DNA from: Pseudonocardia sp. MH-G8
Lineage (GTDB): Bacteria; Actinomycetota; Actinomycetes; Mycobacteriales; Pseudonocardiaceae
Length of the DNA: 64,000 nucleotides
Reading direction: 5' to 3'
NCBI RefSeq assembly: GCF_002262885.1
Contig: NZ_NKYF01000001.1
Location: 1,178,001 to 1,242,000 of the forward strand
Positions 8,044 through 15,998 of the stretch are shown piece by piece. The translations under genes were made by a program, and so were the position numbers. The first letter of the stretch is position 1; every line of letters begins with the position of its first letter. The notes beneath the pieces were generated by a model. The model worked only from the letters and a program-made list of their open reading frames with translations, was not told the DNA's origin and searched no databases.

Positions 8044-8412
8044 GTGCCGACCTACCAGTACGCCTGCAAGGCCTGTGACCACCGGTTCGAGGCAGTGCAG
8101 TCATTCACCGACTCCGCGCTGACGGACTGCCCGGCCTGCTCAGGCCCCCTGCGCAAGGTCTTCAACTCGGTCGGCATCGTGTTCAAGGGCAGCGGTTTCT
8201 ACCGCACCGACAGCCGCGCGAGCGGTGGCGGCGTGGCGAGCGAGTCGGCCAAGAGCGACTCCGGCAAGAGCGATTCGGGCAAGAGCGAGCCGGCCACGAG
8301 CGGGTCGAGCACGAGCGAGTCGTCGAGCAGCAGCAGCAGTACGTCGCAGAGCTCATCGAGCTCGTCGAACGGCTCCTCCTCGTCGAGCACGCCGGCAGCC
8401 GCAGCGTCCTGA
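8044..8412 (+). CDS. FmdB-family zinc-ribbon protein, Ruc-like redox chaperone
   Basis: A 122-residue protein with an N-terminal zinc ribbon (C8-x2-C11 ... C31-x2-C34; MPTYQYACKACDHRF and CPACSGPL) and the FmdB continuation FKGSGFYRTDSR, then a Ser/Gly/Lys low-complexity, probably disordered tail of about 60 residues. The mycobacterial orthologue at the same chromosomal position (Rv0991c) was described as Ruc, a redox-regulated chaperone whose zinc cysteines form disulfides under oxidative stress. The CIRCE operator just upstream agrees with a heat-shock/chaperone role. GTG 8044 is preceded by GGAGG at 8034-8038. Direct function in this organism is inferred. Confidence 0.85.
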   Translation: MPTYQYACKACDHRFEAVQSFTDSALTDCPACSGPLRKVFNSVGIVFKGSGFYRTDSRASGGGVASESAKSDSGKSDSGKSEPATSGSSTSESSSSSSSTSQSSSSSSNGSSSSSTPAAAAS

Positions 8413-8419
8413 CCGGTAG

Positions 8420-8448
8420 TTGTCCACATGACGACTGAGTTGTCCACA
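8420..8448 (+). promoter_or_regulatory. Two DnaA-box sequences
   Basis: TTGTCCACA occurs at 8420-8428 and again at 8440-8448 on the same strand, 20 bp apart (about two helical turns). This is the exact high-affinity DnaA box of GC-rich actinobacteria. They lie between the zinc-ribbon and SAF genes, away from any replication-origin genes. Confidence 0.6.
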
Positions 8449-8499
8449 GGTCAGCTCGCCCCGGCCCGCTGAGGGTGTTGCCGCTCTAGCGTCTGCCGC

Positions 8500-9138
8500 A
8501 TGTCCGATGCCCGGCTCGCACCCCGGCCGCTCGCCCGCCTCGCGGCGGTGGTGACCGGCCCCGGATGGCGCAGGCTCGCGCTGCTACGCCGCGTCGCCGC
8601 CGGGCTGCTGGCATCGCTCGCCCTGGTCCTCGCGCTCGCGCCGAGTGGCGTCGACGGTGTCCCCGTGTTGGTGGCGGCGGTCGATGTCCCGGCCGGGTCC
8701 ACGCTGCACGCGCCCGACCTCGCCGTCCGGCAATGGCCTCCCGACCTCGTGCCGGCCGGTGTGCTGCGCGAGCCCGCCGCGGCCGACGGCCGCGTCCTCG
8801 TCGGGGCCGCACGAGCGGGCGAGCCCCTCACCGACACCCGCCTCGCCGGTGCCGCCGCGGTGTTCGGAGCGCCCGCCGGCGCCGCTGCCGTACCGGTACG
8901 CCTCGCCGACGAGGGCGTGGGCGCCCTGCTCGTCCCGGGCAGCAATGTGGACGTCGTCACGGTCGGTGCGAGCGCCGGCGAACCGGTGATACTGGCCACC
9001 GCAGCGGCCGTGCTCGCGGTGCTCCCGCCGGAATCCCCGTCGTCAGGGCGGTTGGTCCTCGTCGCGATGCCCGCGGAGATCGCCGCCCGGGTCGCCGCCG
9101 CGTCGCTCACCGAGCAGGTCGCCATTACGCTGCGCTGA
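8500..9138 (+). CDS. SAF-domain membrane protein (CpaB/RcpC-like)
   Basis: A 212-residue protein with a basic N-terminus, one membrane segment at about residues 35-50 (RRVAAGLLASLALVLALAPSG), and an extracytoplasmic SAF domain starting VPVLVAAVDVPAGSTLHAPDLAVRQWPPDLVPAG, the typical beta-clip opening of Flp-pilus assembly CpaB and related proteins. The C-terminus (VPVRLADEGVGALLVPGSNVDVV...) matches the RcpC/CpaB continuation. No other pilus gene is nearby, so a role in Flp assembly is not supported by context. ATG 8500 is chosen. It is followed after 1 bp by mscL, so the two are translationally coupled. Confidence 0.8.
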   Translation: MSDARLAPRPLARLAAVVTGPGWRRLALLRRVAAGLLASLALVLALAPSGVDGVPVLVAAVDVPAGSTLHAPDLAVRQWPPDLVPAGVLREPAAADGRVLVGAARAGEPLTDTRLAGAAAVFGAPAGAAAVPVRLADEGVGALLVPGSNVDVVTVGASAGEPVILATAAAVLAVLPPESPSSGRLVLVAMPAEIAARVAAASLTEQVAITLR

Positions 9139-9139
9139 C

Positions 9140-9556
9140 GTGATCAAAGGTTTCAAGGACTTCATCCTGCGCGGGAACGTCGTCGACCTCGCGGTCGCGG
9201 TGGTCATCGGCGCTGCGTTCAGCAGCATCGTCACCTCCGTCACCCAGCGCATCCTGCAACCGCTCATCAACGCGATCCCCACGCCGAGCGACACCGGACT
9301 CGGGATCCAGATCGTGGGTGACAAGGAGAGCACCTACCTCGACATCGCCGCGGTGATCAGCGCGGCGGTCAACTTCCTCATCGTCGCCGCGGTCGTCTAC
9401 TTCCTCGTGGTGCTCCCGCTCAACACGCTCAAGCAGCGGCGCAAGCGTGGTGAGGAGGCAGGCCCTGCCGAGGCCACCGACGTGGAGCTGCTCACCGAGA
9501 TCCGCGACCTGCTGAAGGCCCAGGCCCACAGCACGGGTGGGCGGCACGAGACCTGA
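9140..9556 (+). CDS. mscL: Large-conductance mechanosensitive channel MscL
   Basis: A 138-residue channel that opens under membrane tension to release solutes after osmotic downshock. The N-terminal amphipathic helix and TM1 (MIKGFKDFILRGNVVDLAVAVVIGAAF...) are canonical, including the GNVVDLAVAVVIGAAF pore helix; the periplasmic loop is followed by TM2 (about 70-95) and a charged cytoplasmic helix (ELLTEIRDLLK). GTG 9140 starts 1 bp after the SAF gene stop. Length and motif agree with functional MscL. Confidence 0.97.
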   Translation: MIKGFKDFILRGNVVDLAVAVVIGAAFSSIVTSVTQRILQPLINAIPTPSDTGLGIQIVGDKESTYLDIAAVISAAVNFLIVAAVVYFLVVLPLNTLKQRRKRGEEAGPAEATDVELLTEIRDLLKAQAHSTGGRHET

Positions 9557-9578
9557 TCCCCGGGGTCGTCGGTCCTGG

Positions 9579-9752
9579 TCAGTCCTGGTCGTGGTGCGGC
9601 GGCCGGTTCGCCAGCAGCTCCGCGTCGCCGTCCCCGGAGTCGGGACGGTCCTCACGCTCGTCCGAGGTGGTGGCGGGGAGCACGTCCCCGAAGACCTCGT
9701 CGAGCCTGCGACGCACCGGATCGGGCAATTCGTCCACCTGTCCATCCTGCAC
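9579..9752 (-). CDS. Small conserved acidic hypothetical protein (57 aa)
   Basis: A short gene on the minus strand from GTG 9752. The core LPDPVRRRLDEVFGDVLP-ATTSDERE followed by a Pro-His-rich end (NRPPHHDQD) is a pattern I recall from short hypothetical proteins of other Pseudonocardiaceae, and it is much more protein-like than the overlapping frames. It is convergent with mscL (22 bp) and divergent from the 135-aa gene at 9771 (18 bp between starts). No function is known to me. Confidence 0.55.
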   Translation of the reverse strand: MQDGQVDELPDPVRRRLDEVFGDVLPATTSDEREDRPDSGDGDAELLANRPPHHDQD

Positions 9753-9770
9753 CGGTGCGACGATGGGCGC

Positions 9771-10178
9771 ATGGGATTCATGGACAGAGCCAAGGAGCTC
9801 GCCGACACAGCGCTGCTGAAGGCGGGCGAGGTGTCGGAGCGGGCGGCCGAGCTGTCGGGCACCGCCCGGGAGAAGGCACCCGGCTATCTCGACCGGGCGG
9901 CGGACCTCGCGGTGAAGGCCACCGACGTCACGACCGGCGGGCTGGACCGGGCCACCGGCGGGCGCTTCCACGACAAGCTGGAGGGCGCCAGCACGCGGGT
10001 GGGCGAGACGCTCGACCGGCCTCGTGCCGCGCAGCAGCCCACCACCGTGGACGCCGACCCGGAGCCGACACCGCCGCCCGGGCCCGCGGGCATGGCGGGC
10101 CCGGCGGGAGAACGGATCACCCCCGCCGCGACGAACCCCGAGGCCACCGACCCGGACGGCCCGCCGCGCACCCCCTGA
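9771..10178 (+). CDS. Antitoxin-like small helical protein (MT0933/CsbD-like)
   Basis: A 135-residue protein starting MGFMDRAKELADTALLKAGEV, an amphipathic Ala/Lys-rich helix followed by KAPGYLDRAADLAVKATDV and RATGGRFHDKLEGA. This is the look of the actinobacterial MT0933-type 'antitoxin' family (M. tuberculosis Rv0909-like). The C-terminal 50 residues are Pro/Gly-rich and disordered (PTPPPGPAGMAGPAG). ATG 9771 sets the family start, although the frame is open further upstream. No toxin gene is adjacent, so an antitoxin role is not supported by context. Confidence 0.65.
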   Translation: MGFMDRAKELADTALLKAGEVSERAAELSGTAREKAPGYLDRAADLAVKATDVTTGGLDRATGGRFHDKLEGASTRVGETLDRPRAAQQPTTVDADPEPTPPPGPAGMAGPAGERITPAATNPEATDPDGPPRTP

Positions 10179-10458
10179 ACGGACCCGCGGCCCCGCCCGA
10201 CAGCCGTGGTGCGGTCGCCACGGACGTTCACCGGGTCACGCAGCGCCCCCCTCTCCGCCGACGCAAGCCGTCGACGGGGTGCGCGGCGCCAGTTCGAAGG
10301 CGTGGCGGGGTACGTGCGCGCCTCGGCTCGGTGTCGCGAGGCGTTGCCACTGCTCCTCCCGGTGGTCATGCCCCGCCACCGCCCGGGGTCTCACACGCAA
10401 TCGGTCCGGCGCCGAGGTCGTCCTCCGCGCCGGGGTGGCTGGATGGGGTACAAGCAAC

Positions 10459-10784
10459 GAATATGCGTGGTCGACCGGGCGGCCGTTCCCGACCTGGCCC
10501 AGGCCTGTTCCGGACGAGTCCGCGGCGGCCGGGTCCGTGCCCACCTGGCTGTGGTGCCGTTCTCGAACCCACTTCAAAACGGCCTTGACCAGTGGGACAG
10601 GGACCTGAGCCGCGCCACTTCGTCGCAGCTCCTGATCCCGCCGATCACGGGAAGTGGGCACGCCGCAGACGTGACCGCTGATCGTCGATAAGAGGTGTGG
10701 AACGGGACCACCGCAAGGTGAGCACCCGTCCCGAACGGGCCTGGGCCCGCGCCGGGGACGGCTGTCCATCCAGCCCGGATATTC
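10459..10784. repeat. Imperfect inverted repeat, about 100-bp arms
   Basis: The arm beginning GAATATGCG at 10459 and the reverse complement of the arm ending at 10784 (GAATATCCG) align through CCAGGCC-GTTC-GGAC and then (after a 14-nt insertion in the first arm) GTGC-CACCT-G and GGTG-CCCGTTC. I judge roughly 70% identity by eye. Both arms, read outward to inward, encode the same short string AHLAVVPF, so they may be duplicated remnants of one sequence. Confidence 0.5.
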
Positions 10785-10913
10785 GGTAGTTCCGCCAACC
10801 CGGCCACCCCGCCGACGAGCGGCAGCAGCGGAACCGGCCGACTGCGCCGAAGACCAGGACAGGGGTGAGGAGCAGTGGATGCGAGCCGGGGACGACGCGC
10901 CCACAGATGTTTT

Positions 10914-10979
10914 CATGACCAGATAGACGTGAGGGTTTTTGGATCTTCCCCGAATCCCTCTCAGGTCTATCTGATCATG
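10914..10979. repeat. Long stem-loop (24-nt arms)
   Basis: The left arm CATGACCAGATAGAC-GTGAG (from 10914) pairs with CTCAG-GTCTATCTGATCATG (to 10979), with 2-3 mismatches over about 24 bp and an 18-nt A/T-richer loop. It is locally A/T-rich compared with the window and stands isolated in non-coding DNA; a transposable-element end or small-RNA hairpin are both possible. Confidence 0.6.
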
Positions 10980-11193
10980 GAAAGTGCGTTCCGCGGAACG
11001 TGAGGGGCGGACTTGACCAGCGAAAGTAGTTCCGGAGCGGCAGATCTGCGGCCTGGAACCACTCCTGGCGATCATGGCGGCGAGTCGAGGCCTGAGAAGC
11101 ACGTGAGCGCGGTCGTGAGCGCCCTGACGTGCGGCTCGCACCGCGCGCCGCCGCATGATCGAAGCCGGCGGGCGCGGGTGGGTGGGTGACGTG

Positions 11194-11682
11194 CTAGTCC
11201 AGGCCGGACAGCTCCTGGACCACGTGGGCGACGAGCGGGGTGAGGGTTGCCATCCCGTCGCGCACCGCGGCCCGGGACGGGGCGAGGTTCACCACCAACG
11301 TGCTGCCCGAGACCCCGACGAGGCCACGGGACAGGCCCGCGTCCATCGCCCCGGCGGCGAGGCCGGAGGCGCGGATGGCCTCGGCGATGCCGGGGATCGG
11401 GCGGTCGAGCACGCCCGCCGTGGCATCGGCGGTGACGTCGCGCGGCGACACGCCGGTGCCGCCGACCGTGACGACGAGGTCGACGCCGCCGATCACTGCG
11501 GTGTTGAGCGCGTTGCGGATCGCGACCGGGTCACCCGGCACCACGACGACCGCGTCGACGACGAGGCGCGCCTCCTCGAGCAGCTCGGTGACCAGCGGCC
11601 CGATGCCGTCTTCACGTTCACCGTGGCTCACCCGGTCGTCCACGACCACCACGAGGGCTCGACCGATCTGAGGCGGCGCCAT
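11194..11682 (-). CDS. moaB: MogA/MoaB-family molybdenum cofactor protein
   Basis: A 162-residue protein of the MoCF-binding fold that adenylates molybdopterin before metal insertion by MoeA. The characteristic DLVVTVGGTGVSPRDVTADAT (with TGG-T-G-x-x-x-x-D-x-T) and the LSRGLVGVSGSTLVVNLAPS block are present. The frame is open to 11727, but GGTGAG upstream gives 9-nt spacing to ATG 11682 (MAPPQIGRALVVVV) and a 3-nt spacing to ATG 11688, so 11682 is preferred. The gene follows htrA-mprAB and corresponds to Rv0984 (moaB2) in the mycobacterial block. Confidence 0.87.
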   Translation of the reverse strand: MAPPQIGRALVVVVDDRVSHGEREDGIGPLVTELLEEARLVVDAVVVVPGDPVAIRNALNTAVIGGVDLVVTVGGTGVSPRDVTADATAGVLDRPIPGIAEAIRASGLAAGAMDAGLSRGLVGVSGSTLVVNLAPSRAAVRDGMATLTPLVAHVVQELSGLD

Positions 11683-11880
11683 CTCCATGTGCTCACCGTA
11701 GTGGTGTGGCCCTCGGGGGCCTGGCACCGGTCGGACGCCGGGTGGGGCGGGGTCGCGCCGGCGCTGGGAGGGGGTACCGGCGCCGACGCGACCGACGCCC
11801 GGCGTGGGGCACCACGACCGGGACCAGTGAACGACACCAGACGGTCACGGCGACGTCAACCGCTGAGCTGGGACACCCCC

Positions 11881-11922
11881 CGTGAGTGGATACGAGTGCC
11901 CCGGCACCCGTATCCACTCACG
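11881..11922. terminator. Near-perfect 42-bp palindrome downstream of htrA
   Basis: Arms 11881-11900 (CGTGAGTGGATACGAGTGCC) and 11903-11922 match as an inverted repeat at 19 of 20 positions with a 2-nt centre. It starts 11 nt past the minus-strand htrA stop, so it can act as a terminator for htrA-mprAB or as a protein-binding palindrome ahead of moaB. There is no U-tract. Confidence 0.55.
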
Positions 11923-11932
11923 GCTGGGGCTG

Positions 11933-13522
11933 CTAGTTCGGGGCCGCGATGAGGGTGACCTGAACCGTCCGGTCGCCCAACTGCACGTCGACGACCTCGC
12001 CGGGCGCGCGGGAACCGACGGCAGCCTGCAGGTCGGTGCCGGTGCTGATCCGCTGGTCGCCGAAGCGGAGCACGACGTCGTCCGGACGGATCCCGGCCTG
12101 CTCGGCCGCGCCACCGGGCACGACCTCGCGGATGATCGCCCCCGCCTGCTGCGGGTTGTCCTCCACGGTGACGCCGAGGACGGCGCGCGAGGCGCGTCCG
12201 GTGCGCTCGAGCTCCTCGGCGACGCGGCGGGCCTGGTTCACCGGGATGGAGAAGCCCACGCCGATCGAGCCGCCCTGGGCGCCCGTGGTGGCGATCGCGG
12301 AGTTGATGCCCACGACCCGGCCCTGCATGTCGACCAGCGGGCCGCCGGAGTTGCCGGGGTTGATCGCGGCGTCGGTCTGCAGGGCGTTGAGCACGGTGGG
12401 GGTGTTGGCGCCGGTCTCCGGGCCGACGTTCACGGCCCGGTCGACGGCGCTGATGATGCCGGTGGTGACGGTGCCGCCGAGCCCGAGCGGTGCCCCGAAC
12501 GCCACGACCTGCTGGCCGACCCGCACCGAGTCGGAGTTGCCCAGCTCGACCGGAACCAGCCCGGTGACGTTCTGCGCGCGGATCACCGCGACGTCGGAGC
12601 TGGGGTCACGCCCGACGATCAGGGCGGCGGCGGTGCGGCCGTCGTCGAACACCGCGGTGACGGTGCCCGACTGGGCGGCCGCCTCCACCACGTGGTTGTT
12701 GGTGAGCAGGAGCCCGTCGGCGCTCAGCACCATCGCCGAGCCCTCCCCCGTTGCTCCCGGGGTGTCCACGCGCAGTTGCACCACGCTGGGCAGTACGCGT
12801 GCGGCGACGGCCTCCACCGGGGTGGTGGGGGCCGCCCCCTCCTCGACCCCGGGCAGCGGCTGGCCGAGCACGCCCACCGAGCCGTTGCGCCCGTTCTGCG
12901 CCAGCATGGTGCCGACGACTCCGCCGATGAGTCCCGCGATCAGCATCCCGACCAGCCCGAGCGCGAGCAGCCCTCGCCGCGACCCGCGCGCGTTGCCGGC
13001 AGGCGCGTCCGGATACCGGACGGCCGGCAGCAGGTGGGCCCCGGGGCCGGGCCACCGGGGGTCACCGCCGAGCTGGCCCGGCACCCCCGACGGGAATCCG
13101 GACGGCGGAGGGCCGGGGGGCGGGTACCACCCGGCAGCGCCGTGCCGGCCCGCTCCCAGGTACATCGTCCGGCCGTCGTGCTGCGGGATCTCCGGCTGCG
13201 GACCGGGCGCCGGCCATCCAGGGGGCGCAGGGCGACCGGCGGGTGCCCACGCGCCCGGGGCCGCGGGCCACCCGGCGTGGCCCGCGGGTTGGTGGGCCCC
13301 GCCCGGCGGAACCGCTGGACGGGGCGCGGTCTGCTCCCCGTCGGTCATCTCGGTGCGGTGCTGGCCACCCGGCGTTCCGGCGGCCTCCGCGGCCGCGGGA
13401 GCGGCGTGCTCGTCGCTGCGGGGCGGCGACTCGGGCTCCGGCGGGGCCTGCGCAGTCGGTTGCGGTTCCCCCTCGGGCGGCCTGCCTGCGGACGCATCGG
13501 GTTCAGAGGGGTGGTTCACCAT
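11933..13522 (-). CDS. pepD: HtrA/DegP-like membrane serine protease with PDZ domain (PepD-like)
   Basis: A 529-residue envelope protease. Residues 1-185 are a long Pro/Gly/Gln-rich cytoplasmic tail; one membrane helix follows (LLALGLVGMLIAGLIGGVVG); then a trypsin-like domain with catalytic His in LLTNNHVVEA, Asp in SSDVAVIRA and Ser in NPGNSGGPLV; then a C-terminal PDZ domain (GVTVEDNPQQAGAIIREVVPGGAAEQAGIRPDDVVL). ATG 13522 (MVNHPSEP) is chosen; the frame is open further up, but that part overlaps mprB. It is 88 bp downstream of mprB and is the third gene of the mprA-mprB-pepD unit, as in mycobacteria, where MprAB controls the envelope-stress response and PepD degrades misfolded exported proteins. 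Confidence 0.93.
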   Translation of the reverse strand: MVNHPSEPDASAGRPPEGEPQPTAQAPPEPESPPRSDEHAAPAAAEAAGTPGGQHRTEMTDGEQTAPRPAVPPGGAHQPAGHAGWPAAPGAWAPAGRPAPPGWPAPGPQPEIPQHDGRTMYLGAGRHGAAGWYPPPGPPPSGFPSGVPGQLGGDPRWPGPGAHLLPAVRYPDAPAGNARGSRRGLLALGLVGMLIAGLIGGVVGTMLAQNGRNGSVGVLGQPLPGVEEGAAPTTPVEAVAARVLPSVVQLRVDTPGATGEGSAMVLSADGLLLTNNHVVEAAAQSGTVTAVFDDGRTAAALIVGRDPSSDVAVIRAQNVTGLVPVELGNSDSVRVGQQVVAFGAPLGLGGTVTTGIISAVDRAVNVGPETGANTPTVLNALQTDAAINPGNSGGPLVDMQGRVVGINSAIATTGAQGGSIGVGFSIPVNQARRVAEELERTGRASRAVLGVTVEDNPQQAGAIIREVVPGGAAEQAGIRPDDVVLRFGDQRISTGTDLQAAVGSRAPGEVVDVQLGDRTVQVTLIAAPN

Positions 13523-13610
13523 GCCATCACCGCGTTCGCGTCCGGGAGCCTGCCGACTCAGCCTAGCCGCGCCGCGCGGCCGTCGCCGATCTTCGGGGTC
13601 GGGGTTGCGG

Positions 13611-15047
13611 TCAGGGGAAGAGCCTGCGGCCCGGCAGCCGAATCGCGAGCAGCGCGCCGCCCTCGGGCGCCCGCCCCGCCCACACGGCGCCTCCGTGGCG
13701 CACGGCGACCTGCCGGACGATGGCCAGCCCGAGCCCGGATCCGGGCATGGTGCGGGAGGTGGCCGCGCGGTAGAAGCGGTCGAACACCCGCGGCAGGTCC
13801 TCCTCGGCGATGCCGGGACCCGCATCGGCCACCTCGAGCACGACCGACCACTCGTCGAGCGGGCGCATCTGCACCCGCACCCGACCGTCGGGCGGGCTCC
13901 ACTTCGCCCCGTTGTCGAGCAGGTTGAGCACAGCGCGTTCCAGGGCCGTGGCGTCGCCGGCGAGGGTCCACGGCACGAGGTACGGGACGAACTCGACGTC
14001 GCCCGAGCGGCGGCGGGCCCGTTCCAGCGCCCGCTGCACGACCTCGGTGAGCTCGAGGGGCTCGTGCACGACCATCGGTGCGTCGTCGCGGGCCAGCTCG
14101 ACCAGGTCGCCGACGAGCGTGGACAGCTCGGCAACCTGCGCCTGCACGTCGTCCAGGATCTCGGCGCGATCGGACTCGGGCAGCACCGGTGCGCCCGGCT
14201 TGCTGGCGGCGGCCAGCAGCTCGAGGTTCGTGCGCATGGAGGTCAGCGGGGTCCGCAGCTCGTGCCCGGCGTCGGCGACGAGGCGCCGCTGCTGCTCCTG
14301 CGACGCCGCGACCGCGCCGAGCATCTCGTTGAAGCTGGCCGTCAGGCGGGCGAGCTCGTCGGACCCCTCGACGGGGATCGGGCGCAGGTCACCGGTGGCC
14401 GCGACGCGCTCCGTGGCCGCGGTGAGCCGGTCGACCGGCCGCAGCCCGGCACGCGCGATCGCCACGCCGGCGAACGCCGCGACCACCACCCCGATCCCCC
14501 CGACGATCGGCAGCGCGACCCCGAGTTTGGTCATCACCTGCTGTGTGGAACCGAGCTGCTGGGCGATCACCAACGCCTGCCCGCGACCGGCCTGCACGGC
14601 GACCACGCGGTAGGGCACGCCGTCCTCGACCGCGGTGCGCGTGGAGGAGGATTCCACGCCCTGGGCCACGGCGAGCTCGTCACGTCCCAGGGGCGGGGCG
14701 GAGGCAGCGCCCTCCGCGGAGATGGCCGGCCCGGCGGCGAGGAGCAGCGCGAGCCGGATGTCCCCCGCCCCCAGCACCTCGGTGGGGATCGTGGCCAGCT
14801 GCTGGGGATCGGCGAGCTCGCTCTGCGCCGCCGCGGACGCGCGCTGCAACAGGTTGGCGTCGAGCGTCTGCAGGATGTTCACGCGCACCGTGACGAACGC
14901 GGCGGCCGACACCAGCACCACGGCGAGCGCCGCCACCAGCGCGGCGAGCATCCCGATGCGGCTGCGCAACGAGAGCTGCTCGAGGGCGTCGATCCGGGGC
15001 GTCGAGCCGTCCAGCCGGACGTGGCGCTGCGACACGGAACGGCTCAC
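13611..15047 (-). CDS. mprB: Envelope-stress sensor histidine kinase MprB
   Basis: A 478-residue two-TM sensor kinase. TM1 (about 32-55, [26 protein letters not shown]), a periplasmic domain of about 120 residues, TM2 (about 175-197), HAMP ([33 protein letters not shown]), the phospho-acceptor H-box [13 protein letters not shown]-box [12 protein letters not shown]-box DAGPGI and G-box GSGLGLAIV are all present. The GTG start at 15047 overlaps the mprA TGA by 4 bp (GTGA), so synthesis is coupled. It phosphorylates MprA (next gene upstream) in response to envelope stress in the family. Confidence 0.95.
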   Translation of the reverse strand: MSRSVSQRHVRLDGSTPRIDALEQLSLRSRIGMLAALVAALAVVLVSAAAFVTVRVNILQTLDANLLQRASAAAQSELADPQQLATIPTEVLGAGDIRLALLLAAGPAISAEGAASAPPLGRDELAVAQGVESSSTRTAVEDGVPYRVVAVQAGRGQALVIAQQLGSTQQVMTKLGVALPIVGGIGVVVAAFAGVAIARAGLRPVDRLTAATERVAATGDLRPIPVEGSDELARLTASFNEMLGAVAASQEQQRRLVADAGHELRTPLTSMRTNLELLAAASKPGAPVLPESDRAEILDDVQAQVAELSTLVGDLVELARDDAPMVVHEPLELTEVVQRALERARRRSGDVEFVPYLVPWTLAGDATALERAVLNLLDNGAKWSPPDGRVRVQMRPLDEWSVVLEVADAGPGIAEEDLPRVFDRFYRAATSRTMPGSGLGLAIVRQVAVRHGGAVWAGRAPEGGALLAIRLPGRRLFP

Positions 15048-15742
15048 GGTGGGGTGTCGCGCAGGACGTACCCGACGCCGCGCACCGTGTGGATCAACCG
15101 GTGCTCGCCGTCGGCCTCGGTCTTGCGCCGCAGGTAGCCGATGTAGACCTCCAGCGCGTTACCGGTGGTCGGGAAGTCGTAGCCCCAGACCTGCTCCAGG
15201 ATCTGGGAGCGCGAGAGCACCCGCCGCGGGTTCGTGAGCAGCAGCTCCAGCAGCGAGAACTCGGTGCGCGTGAGGCTGATCGTGCGCTCACCGCGGCGCA
15301 CGTCGCGCGTATCCGGATCCAGCGACAGGTCGGCGAACTCCAGCGGCTTGCTCTGCCCGGCGGCGGCCGCGATGTCCTCGGGGCTGCGCCGGCGCAGCAG
15401 CGCGCGCAGCCGGGCGAGCAGCTCCTCGAGGGCGAACGGCTTGGGCAGGTAGTCGTCGGCGCCCGCGTCGAGCCCGGCCACCCGGTCGGAGACCGCGTCA
15501 CGGGCGGTGAGCACCAGGATCGGCAGCGCGTCGCCCGCGGCCCGCATGCGCCGGCACACCTCGAGGCCGTCCAGGCGGGGCATCATCACGTCGAGCACCA
15601 TCGCGTCGGGCCGCTGCGCGAGCACCGCGTCGAGCGCCGCCTGCCCGTCGTTGGCGAGCTCGACCTGGTAGCCGTTGAACGCCAACGACCGGCGCAACGA
15701 CTCCCGGACCGACCGGTCGTCGTCGACGACGAGGATGCGCAT
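15044..15742 (-). CDS. mprA: Response regulator MprA (OmpR family)
   Basis: A 232-residue regulator. The receiver domain has acidic pair DDD at 7-9, phospho-acceptor Asp in [15 protein letters not shown], Thr in [11 protein letters not shown] and Lys in [15 protein letters not shown]; the C-terminal winged helix has the OmpR signature ([20 protein letters not shown] ... [12 protein letters not shown] ... YLRRK ... [11 protein letters not shown]). ATG 15742 ([10 protein letters not shown]) is the start; the upstream open frame is not family-like. Direct repeats TCTCAG at 15765-15781 lie just upstream and may be its own binding site. It drives mprB and pepD in one operon. Confidence 0.96.
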   Translation of the reverse strand: MRILVVDDDRSVRESLRRSLAFNGYQVELANDGQAALDAVLAQRPDAMVLDVMMPRLDGLEVCRRMRAAGDALPILVLTARDAVSDRVAGLDAGADDYLPKPFALEELLARLRALLRRRSPEDIAAAAGQSKPLEFADLSLDPDTRDVRRGERTISLTRTEFSLLELLLTNPRRVLSRSQILEQVWGYDFPTTGNALEVYIGYLRRKTEADGEHRLIHTVRGVGYVLRDTPP

Positions 15743-15764
15743 GAGGCCAGTCTGACCCGGCGAT

Positions 15765-15781
15765 CTGAGACGCGCCTGAGA
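15765..15781 (-). promoter_or_regulatory. TCTCAG direct repeat, putative MprA box
   Basis: On the coding strand of mprA, TCTCAG occurs twice with an 11-bp period (about one helical turn), 23 and 34 bp before the start codon. OmpR-family regulators bind such direct repeats, and MprA is known to autoregulate in mycobacteria. The site is inferred from this. Confidence 0.5.
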
Positions 15782-15860
15782 GCTGCCTGTGGTACGCGCA
15801 ACGCTGCCCAGCCGGGTGAGCAGCGGTTTTCCCGTTGCCGGCACGCCTATTCTGGGTGCC

Positions 15861-15932
15861 ATGGCGCTCACGCGGCGATTTCCCCGCCCCCGGCCGCAGC
15901 GCGGCCGCGAGGGCACCGCCACGCCTGCCTGA
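15861..15932 (+). CDS. Possible leader peptide before the PheS-like gene
   Basis: A 23-codon frame ([20 protein letters not shown]...) starts at ATG 15861, 7 nt after a -10-like TATTCT (15848-15853), as expected for a leaderless start. It ends 67 bp before the PheS-like gene. Leader peptides beginning M-x-L-T-R-R are frequent in actinobacteria, but the body does not follow the known pattern. It may only mark the transcription start. Confidence 0.25.
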   Translation: MALTRRFPRPRPQRGREGTATPA

Positions 15933-15998
15933 GCGTCCTCGCGCCGCAGCGACCGGGGGTGTGCCGCCCGCATCCGCCGCACCCGTGAGGACCTCGCC

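Larger units (their letters stand above)
10179..11193. other. 1-kb non-coding stretch with large inverted repeats
   Basis: No frame here resembles a gene; long frames on both strands lack family resemblance and start signals. Codon bias drops compared with both neighbours. It holds an imperfect inverted repeat with about 100-bp arms (10459-10572 and 10689-10784) and a 66-bp stem-loop (10914-10979). Confidence 0.55.

Noticed and set aside
10236..11156. 306-codon minus-strand frame
   Set aside because: No recognisable protein segments; it runs through inverted repeats, and the start has no ribosome-binding site.
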